Assembly (NCBI RefSeq): GCF_024296925.1
Contig: NZ_CP101125.1
Span: 3,164,501-3,228,500, forward strand
Source of the DNA: Pseudomonas nunensis
Lineage (GTDB): Bacteria > Pseudomonadota > Gammaproteobacteria > Pseudomonadales > Pseudomonadaceae
Direction: 5' to 3'
DNA: 64,000 bases
The notes beneath the pieces were generated by a model. It did not search any database. It was not told where the DNA came from and saw only the letters and a list, made by a program, of their open reading frames with translations. This document shows, piece after piece, positions 33,635 to 42,190 of this stretch; position 1 is the stretch's first letter; the number at the start of each line of letters is the position of its first letter. A program made the translations under genes and the position numbers.

Positions 33635-34504
33635 TTAGACGGCCAGTTTACGGCGGTTGTACAAACCACCCAACAAACCGGTGAAGCATCCGATGAGCAA
33701 CCCGCCGACGTGGGCTGCGTTGGCAATTTCGCCGAAGCCGATCATCGAGACCAGCCCGGACAGGCACAACACCAGCCAGACCAGCATCATCACCAGCACG
33801 CCGCGCGGCAGGCGATAGGCCGGGTTCGGCGACAGCAACTGGAAGATCCAGCAATGCCCGAGCAAGCCGTAGAGCACGCCGGACAACCCGCCAAACAGGG
33901 TCGCGCCGCTGAACCAATACTGGGCGTAGTTCGACACCAGGCTGAACAGCAAGGTCAGGCCGATCAGGTTGATGCTGCCCTGGCGCGCCTCGATGCGCCG
34001 CCCCAGTTCCCAGTACCACATGCCGTTCATGGCCAGGTGCAGGAAGCCGAAGTGGATCAGCATCGGCGTCACCAGACGCCACCACTGCCCCGCCGCCAGA
34101 CCTTCATCCAGCGGCGTGAACTCGATGTAGTCGCCGATCACGCGGAAGTCGAGAAAGGTGAACCAGTGCATGGTGCTGAGGTTTTCACCCAGCACAGTCA
34201 CCGCGCCGACGATCAGGCACAGCAGCAGAATGCCGGCGGTCGCCTTGCTGTGGCGCAACTGCTCGACAAAACCCGGGCGCCGCATGGTTTGCGCCACCGG
34301 GATGTCCAGTTGCTGATCGGGATCACCCGCCGGGAAGCGTTCGTACAGCGAACGCACGTCCTCGCTGATGTTGGCCGGCACCCACAGCACTTGCTCGCCC
34401 GCCTCTTCGCTGACCCGATGGGGCACTTGCATGCGTTGCAGCAACTTGACGAAGCCACTCAAATCCACCGCCAACGGCAGACGCAATACCGCGACAACAC
34501 TCAT
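33635..34504 (-). CDS. glpG: rhomboid intramembrane serine protease GlpG
   Basis: A 289-residue inner-membrane protease. A cytoplasmic N-terminal domain (about residues 1-80) is followed by six helices. The catalytic dyad is visible as Ser208 in GGLSGVLYG and His265 in ANAAHVGG, and the HFGFLHLAMN motif (residues 151-160) supplies the oxyanion-site His and Asn. Its ATG overlaps the phosphoesterase stop as ATGA. Confidence 0.9.
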   Translation of the reverse strand: MSVVAVLRLPLAVDLSGFVKLLQRMQVPHRVSEEAGEQVLWVPANISEDVRSLYERFPAGDPDQQLDIPVAQTMRRPGFVEQLRHSKATAGILLLCLIVGAVTVLGENLSTMHWFTFLDFRVIGDYIEFTPLDEGLAAGQWWRLVTPMLIHFGFLHLAMNGMWYWELGRRIEARQGSINLIGLTLLFSLVSNYAQYWFSGATLFGGLSGVLYGLLGHCWIFQLLSPNPAYRLPRGVLVMMLVWLVLCLSGLVSMIGFGEIANAAHVGGLLIGCFTGLLGGLYNRRKLAV

Positions 34505-35472
34505 TGCAAGGCCTCCGGCCGTTCGACGTCGACCCAGACGAATTTATGCGGATCGAGACGGGTTTCCTGGTCCAGGCGATAGGCCACCAGTTTGCCGTAC
34601 AGCACCGCGCTGTAATCCAGACACGCGAGGTTCGGCCGGATCGGCGCCGGTTTGCCGCTGCGCCAGTAATGGCCGACGAACAGCAAAGGCTCGTCGACGC
34701 CGTAGCGCAGCAAGGTGTTTTTCTCGGTCGACGACAGCGGCGTACGCGCCACCGGTTTCGGCAAGGCGTCGGGCTGGAACACAATGTCTCCGTAGGTTTG
34801 CGGGTCGTCTTCCCAGAACTTGGTACGGAAGAACGATCGCGTCAGGCCATCGCCGCTGGTCATGGTCTGGCCATCGGGCAGGCGCATGTCGGTGCCGCGC
34901 AGCAGGCGATCGAACACGGTGCAGGCGAAGCTGCCCGGCACGGCGGAGGCCTGGAGGAAGTGTTCATCGACACAACCGTCGGGGAACAGTGCGCGCAACG
35001 GTTCGATCAGGCCCGAATCCCAACAAGCATGCACCACGCGAAAACGTCCGGCATCGACGAACAGCGGCAGTTCATAGAACCATTGCTGGAAGTCATGCCA
35101 GTCGGCGGGATGATCTTCGAATTGGGTCAGGGTTTCCCCCAACAGCCGGGCATGTCGTGGCGTGTGCTCGCGCACGAACTGCTTGCCGCTGCCGGGTGGC
35201 GCCGGGGTGCTCCAGCCGAGGGCGTTGAACTCATGGTTGCCCATGATGCACAGCGCCTGGCCGGCCTCGACCATGTCGTGGACGATGTGCAGCGCTTCGC
35301 GAATACGCGGGCCGCGGTCGATGATGTCACCGACGAACACCGCCATGCGCGACGGATGCCGCCAGACACCGCCCTGTTTGTGGTAACCGAGCCGGTCGAG
35401 CAAGTGCTCAAGGGTCAGAGCGCAACCGTGCACGTCACCGATCAGGTCGTAGCTACGCGCGGGATCGAGCAT
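34501..35472 (-). CDS. calcineurin-like metallophosphoesterase
   Basis: A 323-residue protein with the bis-metal phosphatase motifs DVHG (near residue 12), GDIIDRGP, GNHEF and a late GHYW. It resembles bacterial PrpA/ApaH-type phosphatases; whether it acts on phosphoproteins or dinucleotides is not clear. The ATG shares one base with the nadK stop (TGATG), so it is translationally coupled. A frame opening at 35523 is a shadow inside nadK. Confidence 0.8.
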   Translation of the reverse strand: MLDPARSYDLIGDVHGCALTLEHLLDRLGYHKQGGVWRHPSRMAVFVGDIIDRGPRIREALHIVHDMVEAGQALCIMGNHEFNALGWSTPAPPGSGKQFVREHTPRHARLLGETLTQFEDHPADWHDFQQWFYELPLFVDAGRFRVVHACWDSGLIEPLRALFPDGCVDEHFLQASAVPGSFACTVFDRLLRGTDMRLPDGQTMTSGDGLTRSFFRTKFWEDDPQTYGDIVFQPDALPKPVARTPLSSTEKNTLLRYGVDEPLLFVGHYWRSGKPAPIRPNLACLDYSAVLYGKLVAYRLDQETRLDPHKFVWVDVERPEALQ

Positions 35473-36362
35473 CAGTCGCCTCCACCACCCAACCGACTGC
35501 CCCAGCCGAGCTTGGTCCGGCACACTTCGTAGTAGTTGTGGTCGAGAGGGTGAATCAGCCGCAACTTCTGGGCTTTTTTGCTGATGGTGATGGTGTCACC
35601 CGGCGCGCAGGTGAAATGGTTCTGCCCATCACAGGAGACTTGCGGGTAGATCTGCATATCCTTGGACACGACGATTTTCAGCTCACTGTTGCCATCGACC
35701 ACAATTGGCCGGCCTGACAAGGTATGGGGGTACATCGGCACAATCACAATAGCGTCGAGCTTGGGATGCATGATCGGGCCGCCCGCCGACAACGCATACG
35801 CGGTCGAACCGGTGGGTGTGGCGACGATCAGGCCGTCGGCCTTCTGGCTGCAGACGAACTGGCCGTCGATGTACAGCTCGAATTCGATCATGCGCGTGGA
35901 TTTGCCGGGGTGCAGCACCACGTCGTTCAGCGCGTCGCCCTGGCCGATGGCCTCGGCATGGCGGCGGACTTCGGCCTGCAACAGGAAGCGGTTTTCCACC
36001 AGATAGTGGCCGTCGAGCACTTCGGCGACTTTGACTTCCAGCTCATCAGGGCGGATATCGGTGAGGAAACCCAGGCTGCCACGGTTGATCCCGAGCACCG
36101 GGATATTGTGCCGGGCCAGGGCGCGTGCGGCGCCGAGCAGGCTGCCGTCACCGCCGACCACAATCACCATGTCACACACTTCGCCGAGCATCTTGCGCGA
36201 CGAGGTTTGCAGGCCGTGCCCCGGCAGGACTTCAGCGATGGTGTCTTCGAGGATCACGTGCAGGTGACGATCGAGCAGAAACCGTTTCAGTCGGCGGACG
36301 GTATCCAGCACCTGCGAACTGCCCAGGCGACCGATGATGCCGATATTACGAAATTGCTCCAT
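35472..36362 (-). CDS. nadK: NAD kinase
   Basis: A 296-residue cytosolic kinase converting NAD to NADP with ATP. The catalytic GGDGS motif is at residues 70-74, followed by [12 protein letters not shown] and the NAD-binding [16 protein letters not shown] segment. Full length. It is the first gene of a leftward operon continuing with the phosphoesterase, glpG, DUF1315, DUF2797 and pepN, divergent from the DUF1853 gene. Confidence 0.95.
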   Translation of the reverse strand: MEQFRNIGIIGRLGSSQVLDTVRRLKRFLLDRHLHVILEDTIAEVLPGHGLQTSSRKMLGEVCDMVIVVGGDGSLLGAARALARHNIPVLGINRGSLGFLTDIRPDELEVKVAEVLDGHYLVENRFLLQAEVRRHAEAIGQGDALNDVVLHPGKSTRMIEFELYIDGQFVCSQKADGLIVATPTGSTAYALSAGGPIMHPKLDAIVIVPMYPHTLSGRPIVVDGNSELKIVVSKDMQIYPQVSCDGQNHFTCAPGDTITISKKAQKLRLIHPLDHNYYEVCRTKLGWGSRLGGGGD

Positions 36363-36467
36363 GGGGCTCCTGCGAGGTTCTGCGTCGGGCTAAAGCGACG
36401 ATTATGGGCGAAAGCGCGGGATAGACAAAATCCTTTAAGCCATGACTTAAGAGGCTATGCTCGCAGA

Positions 36468-37418
36468 ATGATCTTATTCCCGGATTTGCTCCAGTTACCC
36501 CACCAGTTGCGCCACCCGGAAGTGCGCGACCTGGCGTGGGTCATCCTTGCGCCGCCGATGCTCGGCGAACCGCCGTGGCCGCAGCGTCATCCGCTGGCCG
36601 GCAGCGACTGGGTGCAGGCGCCGGAGGGTCTGGAACGCTGGTTGCGAGAACTGGATCGCGACAGTTATGACTTGCTGCACTGGCTGGCGCAGTCGCGCAC
36701 CCGACGCCTGGGCCTGTATTACGAACGCTTGTGGCAATACGCGGTGAAGCATGCACCGGGAATCGAGTTGATTGCCGCCAACCTGCCAATCCGCCGCGAA
36801 GGTCATACCCTAGGCGAACTGGACATGCTGCTGCGTGATCGTGACGGAGTGCATCACCTGGAACTGGCGATCAAACTCTACCTCGGCCCGCAAAACGGCG
36901 ATGGGCATGACACGGCGACGTGGCTGGGGCCGGGTTGTCATGATCGACTGGACCGCAAACTGGCGCATTTGAGTCAGCATCAACTGCCGATTTCTGCCCG
37001 CCCGGAAAGTCGCGAAGCGCTGGCGGCGCTGGATATCCAGCAGTTCAGTGCGCATTTATGGCTCGGCGGTTACCTGTTGTATCCGTGGCCGGGGCAATCC
37101 GCCTCGCCGAACGGCGCCCATCCGCAGCATTTGCGCGGTAGCTGGTTGCATCAGAAGGATTGGGCTGACTTTGTCGTGCAGCGACCGTTCGGGCGCTGGC
37201 AACCCCTGCCCCGGCATGCCTGGCTCGCGCCGGCGCACTATCCGCTAGAGCAGACCTGGAGCACTGAACAGTTGAATACCTGGCTCAATGAGCTGGACCC
37301 GTTGGCCCCGGCGCAGTTGATGGTGCGGCTGACCGAAAACGCCAATGGCGAATGGGAAGAAGCCGAGCGGTTGTTTCTGGTGGCGGATCTTTGGCCGAAT
37401 GTGCCGGGTAGTGGTTGA
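36468..37418 (+). CDS. DUF1853 family protein
   Basis: A 316-residue soluble protein ([25 protein letters not shown]...) matching DUF1853 in length and opening. The middle stretch ([22 protein letters not shown]) has the D..E.K spacing of PD-(D/E)XK nuclease folds; this is a motif impression, not an assignment. A much longer open frame starts at 35724 but is antisense to nadK. Divergent from nadK with a 105-nt gap. Confidence 0.8.
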   Translation: MILFPDLLQLPHQLRHPEVRDLAWVILAPPMLGEPPWPQRHPLAGSDWVQAPEGLERWLRELDRDSYDLLHWLAQSRTRRLGLYYERLWQYAVKHAPGIELIAANLPIRREGHTLGELDMLLRDRDGVHHLELAIKLYLGPQNGDGHDTATWLGPGCHDRLDRKLAHLSQHQLPISARPESREALAALDIQQFSAHLWLGGYLLYPWPGQSASPNGAHPQHLRGSWLHQKDWADFVVQRPFGRWQPLPRHAWLAPAHYPLEQTWSTEQLNTWLNELDPLAPAQLMVRLTENANGEWEEAERLFLVADLWPNVPGSG

Positions 37419-37437
37419 GATTTACAGCGCCCGGGCT

Positions 37438-37516
37438 GGCCCCTTCGCGAGCAGGCTCGCTCCCACAGGGGAATGCATTCCAAATGTGGGAGCGGGCTTG
37501 CTCGCGAATGGGGCCA
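37438..37516. repeat. REPIN variant, family A, arms reversed
   Basis: Here the CCTTCGCGAGC arm comes first and the GTGGGAGCGGGCTTGCTCGCG arm second, the opposite of the other full copies, with GGCCC/GGGCC ends. It lies between the convergent DUF1853 and arsB genes and ends eight nt before the arsB stop. Confidence 0.8.
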
Positions 37517-37523
37517 ACACGGT

Positions 37524-38807
37524 CTAAACGGACAACCGCACAGCCAACGCCGCCAACGTCACCAACAACACCGGCACCGTCAGCACAATCCCGACCTTGA
37601 AGTAATAACCCCAGCCGATCTTGATGCTCTTGCGCTCCAGCACATGCAGCCACAACAACGTCGCCAGACTGCCTATCGGAGTGATTTTCGGCCCCAGGTC
37701 GCTGCCGATGACGTTGGCGTAGATCATCGCTTCCTTGACCACGCCCGTGGCCTGGCTCGCATCAATTGAGAGCAGGCCGATCAGCACCGTCGGCAAGTTG
37801 TTCATGATCGACGACAGCAACGCCGTCAGCACACCCGTGCCCATCGCCGCGCCCCAGACGCCGTAACCGGCGAAGCCGTTGAGCCAACCGGCGAGGTAGT
37901 CGGTGAGCCCGGCGTTGCGCAGGCCGTAGACCACCAGGTACATGCCCAGAGAGAAAATCACGATCTGCCACGGGGCTTCTTTCATCACCTTGCGCGTGGA
38001 AATCTTGTGGCCGCGGGCGGCGATGCCCAGGAGCAGCGCCGCGCACACCGCGGAAATCGCGCTGATCGGAATCCCCAGCGGTTCCAGGGCAAAGCAGCCG
38101 ACCAGCAGGATCACCAACACGACCCAACCGGCATAAAAAGTGGCTTTGTCGTGGATCGCCGTGGCCGGGTCGTCGAGTTGTCCGGGGTCGTAGGCCTTGG
38201 GAATGTCCTTACGGAAGAACCACATCAACATACCCAACGTCGCGGCGACGCTGACGAAGTTGACCGGGATCATCACCGCCGCATAGCGGTTGAAACCGAT
38301 GTGGAAGAAGTCGGCGGAAACGATGTTCACCAGGTTCGACACCACCAGTGGCAGGCTCGCGGTGTCGGCGATGAACCCGGCGCCCATCACGAAGGCCAGG
38401 GTCGCGGCGGGCGAAAAGCGCAGGGCCAGGAGCATGGAAATCACGATCGGCGTAAGGATCAGCGCCGCGCCGTCATTCGCAAAAAGTGCGGACACCAGCG
38501 CCCCGAGCAACACCATAAAGGCAAACAGCTTGCGCCCGCTGCCCTTGCCCCAACGCGCCACGTGCAACGCCGCCCAGGCAAAGAACCCCGCCTCGTCCAG
38601 CAACAGACTGATGATGATCAGTGCGACAAAGGTACCGGTGGCGTTCCAGATAATCTGCCACACCAACGGGATATCGCTCAGGTGCACCACCCCGAACAGC
38701 AGCGCCAGCACCGCGCCAAACACCGCGCTCCAGCCGACGCCGAGGCCTTTGGGTTGCCAGATCACCAGGGTAATGGTCAGCAGGAAAATCAACGACGCAA
38801 TGAGCAT
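37524..38807 (-). CDS. arsB: ArsB-type arsenite/anion exporter
   Basis: A 427-residue inner-membrane protein with 11-12 hydrophobic helices and the family motif [13 protein letters not shown], matching ArsB in length. It exports arsenite or antimonite using the proton gradient. No arsR, arsC or arsA gene is adjacent, unlike normal ars operons, so regulation here is not visible. The start ATG at 38807 has AAGG about 11 nt upstream; the frame stays open to 38909. Other ArsB/NhaD-superfamily functions cannot be ruled out. Confidence 0.8.
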   Translation of the reverse strand: MLIASLIFLLTITLVIWQPKGLGVGWSAVFGAVLALLFGVVHLSDIPLVWQIIWNATGTFVALIIISLLLDEAGFFAWAALHVARWGKGSGRKLFAFMVLLGALVSALFANDGAALILTPIVISMLLALRFSPAATLAFVMGAGFIADTASLPLVVSNLVNIVSADFFHIGFNRYAAVMIPVNFVSVAATLGMLMWFFRKDIPKAYDPGQLDDPATAIHDKATFYAGWVVLVILLVGCFALEPLGIPISAISAVCAALLLGIAARGHKISTRKVMKEAPWQIVIFSLGMYLVVYGLRNAGLTDYLAGWLNGFAGYGVWGAAMGTGVLTALLSSIMNNLPTVLIGLLSIDASQATGVVKEAMIYANVIGSDLGPKITPIGSLATLLWLHVLERKSIKIGWGYYFKVGIVLTVPVLLVTLAALAVRLSV

Positions 38808-38917
38808 GCACAGCAGCCTTGAAAGACAATCGGGTGGGGGGACATGCAACAGAGTGGAGGGTCGGGGCGATAATTCCGTGACGCGAGACAAAATCCCGGT
38901 CACACCCAAATCCCCTT

Positions 38918-39007
38918 TGTGGGAGCGGGCTTGCTCGCGAAAGCGGTGGGTCAGTCAATATCAATGTCGACTGACACCACGCCTTCGCGAGCAAGCCCGC
39001 TCCCACA
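38918..39007. repeat. REPIN, family A
   Basis: Arms TGTGGGAGCGGGCTTGCTCG and complement, with GTCAG/CTGAC in the spacer. It lies upstream of arsB and forms the left border of the gene-remnant segment. Confidence 0.9.
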
Positions 39008-39038
39008 GGGGATTGGGGGCTATCGTTGAGTCAGCAGA

Positions 39039-39210
39039 CTACAACCTGATGACATGCCCCTCGACCGGCGCCACCTGCCCATGAAACAGCCGCGATATTA
39101 CACGTTGCACCGCCTCGTAGCCTTCACTCTCGACCACTTCAAGCAATAGCGTGGAAGTCGCGGTGACCAACCCATAAAACCGCTGCAACCCTTCACCAAT
39201 ATGCGGGCTG
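39039..39210 (-). pseudogene. probable C-terminal gene remnant
   Basis: A leftward frame encodes about 55 plausible residues (HIGEGLQRFYGLV ... GQVAPVEGHVIRL) with coding-like third positions. There is no ATG or ribosome site in the plausible part; the frame only opens further by running into the oppositely coded remnant. Family not recognised. Likely the 3' end of a gene that lost its start. Confidence 0.35.
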
Positions 39211-39513
39211 ACCTGCGAGCCGGATGTTGTGCGGCAACCGCTGTTCAATGACGAAGTGCTGGCGATCGAACACCGGTTCACCGAACCCAAGCATCATCGG
39301 CGGCTGTTCCAGGAACTGTCGCAAAAATGGCGTGAGGCGTTTGCTGCGTGTGGGGATTTGCCTGTGCAACCGTCGCCAGCCACCATCGATGCCTGGGTGA
39401 TCATGGCCTGGGGTGGGCGGCGGTATTTTGTGGTGGCGCAACCGGTGGCGGCTCAAATGGCGGCTTGGCTATTGGAAATTGAATCGATGTTCTGCGCCCG
39501 ACTCGGTTACTAA
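39211..39513 (+). pseudogene. probable 5'-truncated gene or small hypothetical protein
   Basis: A rightward frame encodes about 100 residues (QPLFNDEVLAIEHRF ... IESMFCARLGY) with strong G/C third-position bias, so it is probably coding in origin. The only starts are GTG at 39229 or other rare codons, without a ribosome site. It abuts the leftward remnant head to head with no intergenic gap, which points to a deletion scar. Family not recognised. Confidence 0.4.
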
Positions 39514-39603
39514 TGTGGGAGCGGGCTTGCTCGCGAAGGCGGCCTATCAGCCAACATCAATGTTGAATGTAAGGCCGCCTTCGCGAGCAAGCCCGCTCCC
39601 ACA
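39514..39603. repeat. REPIN, family A
   Basis: Arms TGTGGGAGCGGGCTTGCTCG and complement, starting immediately after the stop of the preceding frame and ending 13 nt before the FMN-reductase stop. Confidence 0.9.
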
Positions 39604-39616
39604 GGTTTTTGGGGTG

Positions 39617-40177
39617 TCAGGCTTTTTTGTGTTGCTCGACCCACTGCCCATACGCATTGATGAAGCTCTGCAAGAACGGCTTCACTGATTCATTCAACTT
39701 GCCCGCCTCGTCGAACGCTGTGCCGGCGCCACCCAGATACGCTTCCGGCTGCTGCATGCACGGCACATTGAGAAACACCATGGACTGGCGCAGGTGATGG
39801 TTGGCCCCGAAACCACCGATAGCACCCGGCGAAACACTGATCACGCCGCCCGGTTTGCCGCTCCAGGCACTCTTGCCATAAGGACGTGAACCCACGTCAA
39901 TCGCATTCTTCAACGGTGCCGGCACCGAACGGTTGTATTCCGGGGTTACGAACAGCACTGCGTCGGATGAGCTCACTTGTTGGCGGAAAGTGCTGTAGGC
40001 TGCCGGCGGTGAAGCGCCATCGATGTCTTCGTTGTAGAGTGGCAAGTCGCCAATTTCGACGATGTTCAACTTCAGATTGGCAGGCGCCAGATCAGCCAGG
40101 GCCAATGCGACCTTGCGGTTGATCGATTCTTTTCTCAAGCTGCCGACCACAACGGCGATCGTATAGACGTTGCTCAT
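39617..40177 (-). CDS. NADPH-dependent FMN reductase (ChrR/YieF-like)
   Basis: A 186-residue flavodoxin-fold oxidoreductase. The N-terminal phosphate-binding loop GSLRKESINRK and the signature PEYNRSVPAPLKNAID are those of NAD(P)H-dependent FMN, quinone and chromate reductases. Cytosolic; probably reduces quinones or other acceptors with FMN. I prefer the ATG at 40177 (MSNVYTIAVVVGS); longer frames to 40303 add an unlikely tail. It is divergent from a small conserved gene. Confidence 0.85.
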   Translation of the reverse strand: MSNVYTIAVVVGSLRKESINRKVALALADLAPANLKLNIVEIGDLPLYNEDIDGASPPAAYSTFRQQVSSSDAVLFVTPEYNRSVPAPLKNAIDVGSRPYGKSAWSGKPGGVISVSPGAIGGFGANHHLRQSMVFLNVPCMQQPEAYLGGAGTAFDEAGKLNESVKPFLQSFINAYGQWVEQHKKA

Positions 40178-40353
40178 GGAAGATTCTCGACTGTCCGATG
40201 GGAAGAGCCTGTAGTTATAGATGACGTTTCGATCAGCGGGCGAGCGAAAATCGCCGCCGCTGACTATTTTTTTCTTGTAGGAAAACTTACTTCGCCCAAG
40301 CACGGTCTACAGAACCGCAAATTGAGTGATTTATCTCCAGAGGTTCTAAGCAG

Positions 40354-40614
40354 ATGGCAGCAGTACTCGTCGGTCAGTTCCATGCAAGAGACGCGGAAGG
40401 CCGCGTTTATTCCGTGCATGAGTTCCAGGAATCCAACCCGTCGGCAGACGGTGTCGAAGGCACGGAGCCTGTCACCACTTACAAACTGGCCATTGGCGAT
40501 CGCATGAAGAAGCTCGATGACAATCGGTTCCAGTTAATCCAGTCGGATATCACCCTGACTCGCGAACCGGACACTTACATCGGTACCCTGCCGGAAACCA
40601 CCGTCGCCTCATAA
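40354..40614 (+). CDS. small conserved hypothetical protein
   Basis: An 86-residue soluble protein (MAAVLVGQFHARDAEGRVYSVHEF...). It has good G/C third-position bias and an AGAGG site before the ATG, so it is a real gene. No domain recognised. It is divergent from the FMN reductase and 88 nt before the LysR-type gene. Confidence 0.65.
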   Translation: MAAVLVGQFHARDAEGRVYSVHEFQESNPSADGVEGTEPVTTYKLAIGDRMKKLDDNRFQLIQSDITLTREPDTYIGTLPETTVAS

Positions 40615-40702
40615 CCCCGTGTTATGAGCAGAAGTCATATGCGCGCACTTGAGTTAGGATTCAGCCACTGACTCCCTCACCTGCTGAACATGGACTTCAC
40701 GC

Positions 40703-41596
40703 ATGCGTTTACGTCATATCGAAGTGATCCAGGCGCTCTTGCAGACCGGTCACCTGGGCACCGCCGCCGAATGGCTGCAGTTGCCGGTGGCCGAAGTCGA
40801 AGGGATTTTGCGCGACGCCGAGGGTCAGTTGGGCTTCATGCTGTTTTCCAGCGTGCGCGGCCGCTTGCAGGCCACACGCGAGGCGCGGGAGTTGCAGGTC
40901 GAGATCGCCCACGTTTATGAAGCCCTCGAACCGGTTCAGCGCCTGGCCAACAGTCTCAAGCAATACCTCGCGCCACCGCTGCGCGTCATCGGCACCCCGC
41001 CGCTGGCCCAGCAGTTATTGCCCCACAGCATCGCGGCCCTGCGCCGACGCTTTCCCGATGCGCCGTGCACCCTCCTCAGCCAACCCACCCGCGATATCGT
41101 CCGCAGCCTATTGTTGCGCGAAAGCGATCTGGGCCTGAGCCTGCACGACCCCGACCACGCTGATATCGATTGCCAGGTTATTGCCCAGGGCAAGCTCCAA
41201 TTGCTGGCGCCCCACGGCTGGCTGCAGCCGAAGCAGAAGTATGTGTCGGTGCAGGATTTGGCCGGCCAATCGATGGTTGGCCTCGACGGTCATGATCCGT
41301 TGAGCCCGGCGCTGGAAACCAAGTTGCAGGCGCTACGCCCGGCCCTGGTGATCCAGACCCGCGTGCAGACTCATCAGATGATGCGCAGCATGGTCGAGGC
41401 CGGTGAAGGCCTGGCCATCGTCGACCCCTTCACCGCCCTCGGCGCCAAGGCGTCCGGGCTGGATGCTTGCCCGCTGGCCCCGGCGGTGCCGATCAGCCTC
41501 TACGCCCTGACCTTGAAGAACGCCGAGCCATCACCGGCCGTTCAGGCGTTGCTGGCGATCATTACGGAACAAGCCGTGGTGATGCTGGCGAGCTGA
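40703..41596 (+). CDS. LysR-family transcriptional regulator
   Basis: A 297-residue regulator with an N-terminal helix-turn-helix (MRLRHIEVIQALLQTGHLGTAAEWLQL) and a two-lobed effector domain from about residue 90 (PPLRVIGTPPLAQQLLP...). The DNA-binding helix is somewhat diverged from the usual LysR pattern (VAEVEGILRDAEGQLG). Its 3' end overlaps the convergent GNAT gene by 35 nt. Target unknown. Confidence 0.8.
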   Translation: MRLRHIEVIQALLQTGHLGTAAEWLQLPVAEVEGILRDAEGQLGFMLFSSVRGRLQATREARELQVEIAHVYEALEPVQRLANSLKQYLAPPLRVIGTPPLAQQLLPHSIAALRRRFPDAPCTLLSQPTRDIVRSLLLRESDLGLSLHDPDHADIDCQVIAQGKLQLLAPHGWLQPKQKYVSVQDLAGQSMVGLDGHDPLSPALETKLQALRPALVIQTRVQTHQMMRSMVEAGEGLAIVDPFTALGAKASGLDACPLAPAVPISLYALTLKNAEPSPAVQALLAIITEQAVVMLAS

Positions 41597-42176
41597 TCGG
41601 GTTTTCCAGCGGGTTATCGAACAATCGATACCAGAACAACGCGACTTCGGCGGTGTTCGGATCGATGCCGCGATAGCGCAGATGATCGATCCCGCCAATC
41701 ACATAGCCACAACGCTCGTAGAGCCGACAGGCGCCGAGGTTGTTGTTCTGGGTTTCGAGCATGATGCCCGGCAGTTTCTTTTTGCGACTCCAGAACTGCG
41801 CCACATCCAGCAGCGACTTGGCCACGCCATGCCGCCGGGCCGGCGCATGCACCGCCAACTCGTCGATATGCGCAAAGCCGTTCCAGTTGGTGCTGATCAC
41901 CAGATGGCCGACTGGCTCGTCATCCAGATAAGCCATGAAAATCGCGCTGTCGGCGGCATCGCGGAAACTGCTGAACTCTTCCGGATCGATGCCGTAGCAC
42001 TTTCGATAAGGGGTGATCGGCGTCACCGGCCATTGCGCCACCGGTTTGCCAATTTGCGCAGCACCGTAGGCGGCGACTTCAAAACTGAAATCGCTGCCCC
42101 AGATGTAAGCGGCAAAACCATCGTCGGCAACCCGCACCGACAGCCCTGGGTATTTCGGATTCATGACCGGTTGCAT
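41562..42176 (-). CDS. GNAT-family N-acetyltransferase
   Basis: About 204 residues, with the acetyl-CoA-binding core near residues 110-165 (IDELAVHAPARRHGVAKSLLDVAQF, then NNLGACRLYERCGY). Starts at 42194 (ATGA overlap with the ldcA stop), 42176 and 42164 are all possible; I use 42176. It is coupled to ldcA and its product may act on a polyamine or a related amine (inference). Its 3' end overlaps the LysR-type gene. Confidence 0.8.
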   Translation of the reverse strand: MQPVMNPKYPGLSVRVADDGFAAYIWGSDFSFEVAAYGAAQIGKPVAQWPVTPITPYRKCYGIDPEEFSSFRDAADSAIFMAYLDDEPVGHLVISTNWNGFAHIDELAVHAPARRHGVAKSLLDVAQFWSRKKKLPGIMLETQNNNLGACRLYERCGYVIGGIDHLRYRGIDPNTAEVALFWYRLFDNPLENPISSPASPRLVP

Positions 42177-42190
42177 ACTGGGAAAGGTCC

